Source: an uncultured Prevotellaceae bacterium | Lineage (GTDB): Bacteria > Bacteroidota > Bacteroidia > Bacteroidales > Muribaculaceae | NCBI GenBank assembly: GCA_937892085.1 | Contig: CALAVD010000006.1 | Span: forward strand, 1 to 5,107 | Length of the DNA: 5,107 bases | Direction of reading: 5' to 3' | Shown: one piece after another, positions 1 to 5,107 of the stretch | Numbering within the stretch: position 1 is the first letter of the stretch | Layout of the letters: each line of letters begins with the position of its first letter | Notes under the pieces: generated by a model | The model's input: the letters and a program-made list of their open reading frames with translations, nothing else | Databases searched by the model: none | Told to the model about the DNA's origin: nothing | Made by a program: the position numbers and the translations under genes

Positions 1-543
1 GATAGAGACCGAGTTTTTTACATCGGTTTTAGAAAAGATTTGAACATTCACGATTTCAAATATCCTAAACCATTAGAGCATAAACCTACTCTTCGTGAGT
101 CTATTTGGGATTTGAAAGATACGGCAATACCGGCACTCGCAAAAAACAAAACTAATGGAGACAAATGCAAAGTTCCTAACCATGAATATTTTATCGGTAA
201 TTATTCTCCCATTTTTATGTCTCGCAACCGAGTTAGACAATGGGATGAACCTGGCTTTACCGTTCAAGCAAGCGGTCGCCAGTGCCAACTACATCCGCAA
301 GCCCCAACAATGATAAAAGTTGAAGCAAACAAACAGATATTTGTGCCAGGTAAGGAACATTTGTATCGACGTATGACAGTGCGTGAAGTGGCTCGGGTTC
401 AGACGTTTCCTGATGATTTCAGATTTATTTATGACGATGTCAATATCGGCTATAAAATGATAGGGAATGCTGTTCCAGTTAATTTGGCATATCACGTTGC
501 GTTACAAATAAAGCAAACGCTAAAACAGTATAATGCAATATAA
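1..543 (+). CDS. C5 cytosine DNA methyltransferase, M.HaeIII-like, C-terminal part (5' end off window)
   Basis: Transfers a methyl group from S-adenosylmethionine to C5 of cytosine in DNA; by resemblance the target is GGCC. The frame is open from base 1 to the TAA at 541-543 (180 codons), so the start is off-window; the TTG at 40 is internal, because conserved sequence precedes it. Codons 1-11 read DRDRVFYIGFR, the end of motif VIII (QxRxR). Codons 60-99 are the target-recognition region, containing MSRNRVRQW and FTVQASGRQCQLHP. Codons 124-139 are motif IX (RMTVREVARVQTFPDD), and codons 155-163 are motif X (GNAVPVNLA). From memory, the recognition region and motifs match M.HaeIII (about 330 residues) almost residue for residue, so roughly the first 150 residues are missing, including the PCQ catalytic loop. 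No restriction gene is visible; the 3' side is a convergent SNF2 gene. The family is near certain; GGCC specificity is an inference. AT-rich, like many mobile R-M genes. Confidence 0.95.
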   Translation, partial: DRDRVFYIGFRKDLNIHDFKYPKPLEHKPTLRESIWDLKDTAIPALAKNKTNGDKCKVPNHEYFIGNYSPIFMSRNRVRQWDEPGFTVQASGRQCQLHPQAPTMIKVEANKQIFVPGKEHLYRRMTVREVARVQTFPDDFRFIYDDVNIGYKMIGNAVPVNLAYHVALQIKQTLKQYNAI

Positions 544-602
544 CAAATAACTATCACGTGACGGTCATGTTCAAGCCTTGATACCTAAAATCCGTCCTTC
601 CT

Positions 603-4142
<3,540 letters not shown>

Positions 4143-4167
4143 AAAGAATTTTGTTGTTGTTTTTTTG

Positions 4168-4175
4168 CAAAGGTA
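4168..4175 (-). promoter_or_regulatory. Bacteroidetes-type -7 promoter element for the SNF2 gene
   Basis: The minus strand reads TACCTTTG, an exact match to the TAnnTTTG -7 consensus used by the Bacteroidetes primary sigma factor. It lies 25 bases upstream of the ATG at 4142. The leader between them is A-rich (AAAAAAACAACAACAAAATT) with no Shine-Dalgarno sequence, as is usual in this phylum. No good TTTG -33 element sits at the expected distance; only a TTTTC-like stretch does. Transcription would begin near 4160, which rules out the upstream in-frame ATG at 4181 as the main start. Confidence 0.6.
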
Positions 4176-4210
4176 TGGCAAGAAAGAGAAAATGCTTAAT
4201 TATACGAACC

Positions 4211-4245
4211 AAAAACTGACGAATAGGGGGATTTTTTATTACGTC
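4211..4245 (-). terminator. possible intrinsic terminator after the small broken gene
   Basis: Read on the minus strand, GACG-t-AATA pairs with TATT-CGTC (8 base pairs with a one-base bulge, 11-base loop). Two bases later comes a run of five T residues (4215-4211). The first stem base is the last base of the TAG stop at 4245-4247. The stem is AT-rich and weak, so termination may be partial. Its position between the stop of one gene and the promoter of the next supports the call. Confidence 0.35.
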
Positions 4246-4756
4246 TACAACATCGTGTGCAGATAGCACTTCAAAATGCTCGAATAGTCTTTGCCGTCTT
4301 CCATTTCCACGCCTTTTGGGGTGCGGCGATAGCGTGTCCACGTATCGGTTGAAAAATTATAAATGAACGACTCTTCAATGCTTGAAAAGTGTTTGAATGC
4401 AGTATAAATAGTACGTTCGGAATAGCGGTCGTTGCGTGTTGTATGGGTTATCTCAATGGTGAGTAACGGATTTTCAGCAATGGCTTTCATGTAGTTAAAC
4501 CGCCCCCAAATAGAAATGTCGGGTGTTATGCGCAGTGCGTCAGAAAGGCGAGTTTCGGTCAGAATGACTTTGCCCAATCGTTTGAGATAGTTTAGGCTAT
4601 TCTCATTTGTATCATCTGATGTGTAAGCACGTTTCCGCTCGCCATTCCGAGTCCGCCTTCAATGCCAATGGTTTCGTAATATTCCTTTTCGTAGTACGAT
4701 ACTATTGTGCGCAAATCAGCTTTTGTGTAGGTATAGTCTTTGAGGATTTTTTTCAT
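4245..4756 (-). pseudogene. small gene of unknown function, apparently interrupted by a one-base frameshift
   Basis: I do not recognise the product. ATG at 4756 opens a frame that begins MKKILKDYTYTKADL and runs 54 codons to TAA at 4592-4594. The -1 frame is open from just below a TGA at 4659-4661 to TAG at 4245-4247. Switching frame near 4646 gives a smooth protein of about 170 residues: ...YETIGIEGGLG joined to NGERKRAYTSDDTNENSL and then LNYLKRLGKVILTETRLSDA. Losing one A from an original GGAAAT would explain the break. The downstream frame has no ATG near the junction, only a TTG at 4577, and reads as normal coding sequence to its end. No membrane segment, signal peptide or cysteine motif is visible; it looks like a small soluble alpha/beta protein. 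No classic X-XXY-YYZ slippery site is present, so programmed frameshifting is unlikely but not excluded. A sequencing or assembly indel is the other explanation. It lies upstream of the SNF2 gene on the same strand but probably forms its own transcript. Confidence 0.55.
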
Positions 4757-5022
4757 GGTTGATTTATCTTTCTTTGTTACAACGTGGCAAGTTACGGAAT
4801 ATTGTTTTGTTTCAGATACTTATGCAAAAGTGGTATCTTCCTTTCGATCCCCTCTTTTACTTTTTGCCCTAACTAGGTTACAATGACGCACGTCTACTGC
4901 TTCGACACTCACCGCCAAAACGTTGCCAACTCATTCTGCGAGTGAGTAACTTGCTCTTTATAGTTAAATGAAAGAACCATGATGTGCTACAAAATAACCA
5001 TGGAAATGAATGAGATGAACAT
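4757..5022. other. intergenic region with possible decayed coding sequence
   Basis: No intact gene. On the minus strand, 4792-4872 is open between a TAG (4873-4875) and a TAA and ends with the protein-like GIERKIPLLHKYLKQNNIP, but it has no ATG or GTG start. An overlapping stretch in another minus frame, 4820-4930, contains SVEAVDVRHCNLVRAKSK. One frame slip near 4850 would join them, so this may be a gene remnant; it could also be a conserved non-coding repeat or chance. A 9-bp inverted repeat (GCAAGTTAC at 4787-4795, its complement at 4946-4954) brackets the open stretches. The first 36 bases upstream of the ATG at 4756 are an A-rich leader on the minus strand. I find no convincing -7 promoter element for that gene and nothing recognisable in 4955-5022. 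Confidence 0.4.
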
Positions 5023-5061
5023 AAAAAAGAATCGCTAAGCTCATCAGAACTTAGCGATTCT
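5023..5061 (-). terminator. rho-independent terminator of the tRNA transcript
   Basis: On the minus strand a perfect 12-bp stem (AGAATCGCTAAG with CTTAGCGATTCT) extends to 15 pairs through T-G, T-A and C-G, closing on a TGAT loop. The 3' arm runs straight into a T tract (5028-5023). It starts two bases after the mature tRNA 3' end, so it ends the tRNA transcript and isolates it from the minus-strand genes to the left. Confidence 0.9.
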
Positions 5062-5063
5062 TG

Positions 5064-5107
5064 TACTCGGAGCCGGGATCGAACCGGCACGCCTTGCGGC
5101 ATTGGTG
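5064..5107 (-). tRNA. tRNA-Leu (probable), 3' half; anticodon off window
   Basis: Read on the minus strand from the window edge: the last anticodon-loop base (C), the 3' strand of the anticodon stem ACCAA (5106-5102), and a long variable arm TGCCGCAAGGCGT (5101-5089) with a GCC/GGC stem and a GCAA loop. Next comes a T arm GCCGG-TTCGATC-CCGGC (5088-5072) and the acceptor 3' strand TCCGAGT (5071-5065), followed by the discriminator A (5064). CCA is not encoded; the next bases are CAAG. The long variable arm restricts it to Leu, Ser or Tyr. The A discriminator argues against Ser, and the short GT tail of the arm fits Leu better than Tyr. The 5' acceptor strand should read ACTCGGA. The isoacceptor cannot be told without the anticodon. 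Confidence 0.85.

Noticed and set aside
40..42. TTG at 40 as the start of the methyltransferase
   Set aside because: The frame stays open to base 1 and encodes motif VIII before this codon, so the gene simply enters from off-window.
544..602. Short palindromes (TCACGTGA at 554-561, TGACGGTCA at 559-567, TCAAGCCTTGA at 571-581) as a shared terminator for the convergent genes
   Set aside because: The stems are 4-5 bp and no T-run follows on either strand, so I cannot support a terminator.
4143..4181. In-frame ATG at 4181 adding 13 residues to the SNF2 protein
   Set aside because: The extension is low-complexity, lies across the likely promoter, and the family-like start MAEKFGNTWW is at 4142.
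4640..4661. Programmed -1 frameshift in the small gene
   Set aside because: No X-XXY-YYZ heptamer in the correct frame and no obvious downstream stem; a lost base is simpler.
4788..4794. TAACTTG on the minus strand as a -7 promoter for the small gene
   Set aside because: It matches TAnnTTTG poorly and no TTTG lies at the right distance upstream.
4878..5102. Minus-strand open frame of 74 codons at the right edge
   Set aside because: It begins inside the tRNA and runs through the terminator hairpin, so it cannot be a real gene.

Overview
The window looks like a piece of a Bacteroidetes chromosome, probably order Bacteroidales. Start codons follow A-rich leaders without Shine-Dalgarno sequences. 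The SNF2 gene has a perfect TAnnTTTG -7 element of the Bacteroidetes sigma type just upstream. The tRNA gene at the right edge has no encoded CCA. These signs fit together, but none identifies a genus.

Layout, left to right. Bases 1-543 (+) hold the C-terminal half of a C5 cytosine DNA methyltransferase that closely resembles M.HaeIII (target GGCC); its start and catalytic half lie off the left edge. A 59-base convergent gap follows. Bases 603-4142 (-) encode a 1179-residue SWIM zinc-finger/SNF2-family ATPase with all the helicase motifs present. Its own promoter lies at about 4168-4175. A weak hairpin plus T-run at 4211-4245 may end the preceding minus-strand transcript. Bases 4245-4756 (-) hold a small unrecognised gene that appears to be broken by a one-base frameshift near 4646. 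Bases 4757-5022 have no intact gene but contain two short protein-like open stretches and a 9-bp inverted repeat. A strong intrinsic terminator (5023-5061) closes a class II tRNA, most likely tRNA-Leu, whose 3' half (5064-5107, -) is visible.

How the parts relate. From the tRNA down to the SNF2 gene everything is on the minus strand, but terminators and a promoter suggest separate transcription units, not one operon. The methyltransferase runs towards the SNF2 gene and is probably part of a restriction-modification locus or an orphan methylase to the left. Being next to the SNF2 ATPase does not by itself show a joint function. The SNF2 gene is a compositional mosaic, with GC-rich ends and an AT-rich middle.

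I do not see a clearly new system here. The points most worth checking are the frameshifted small gene, the decayed-looking segment between it and the tRNA, and whether the HaeIII-like methylase has a restriction partner off-window.
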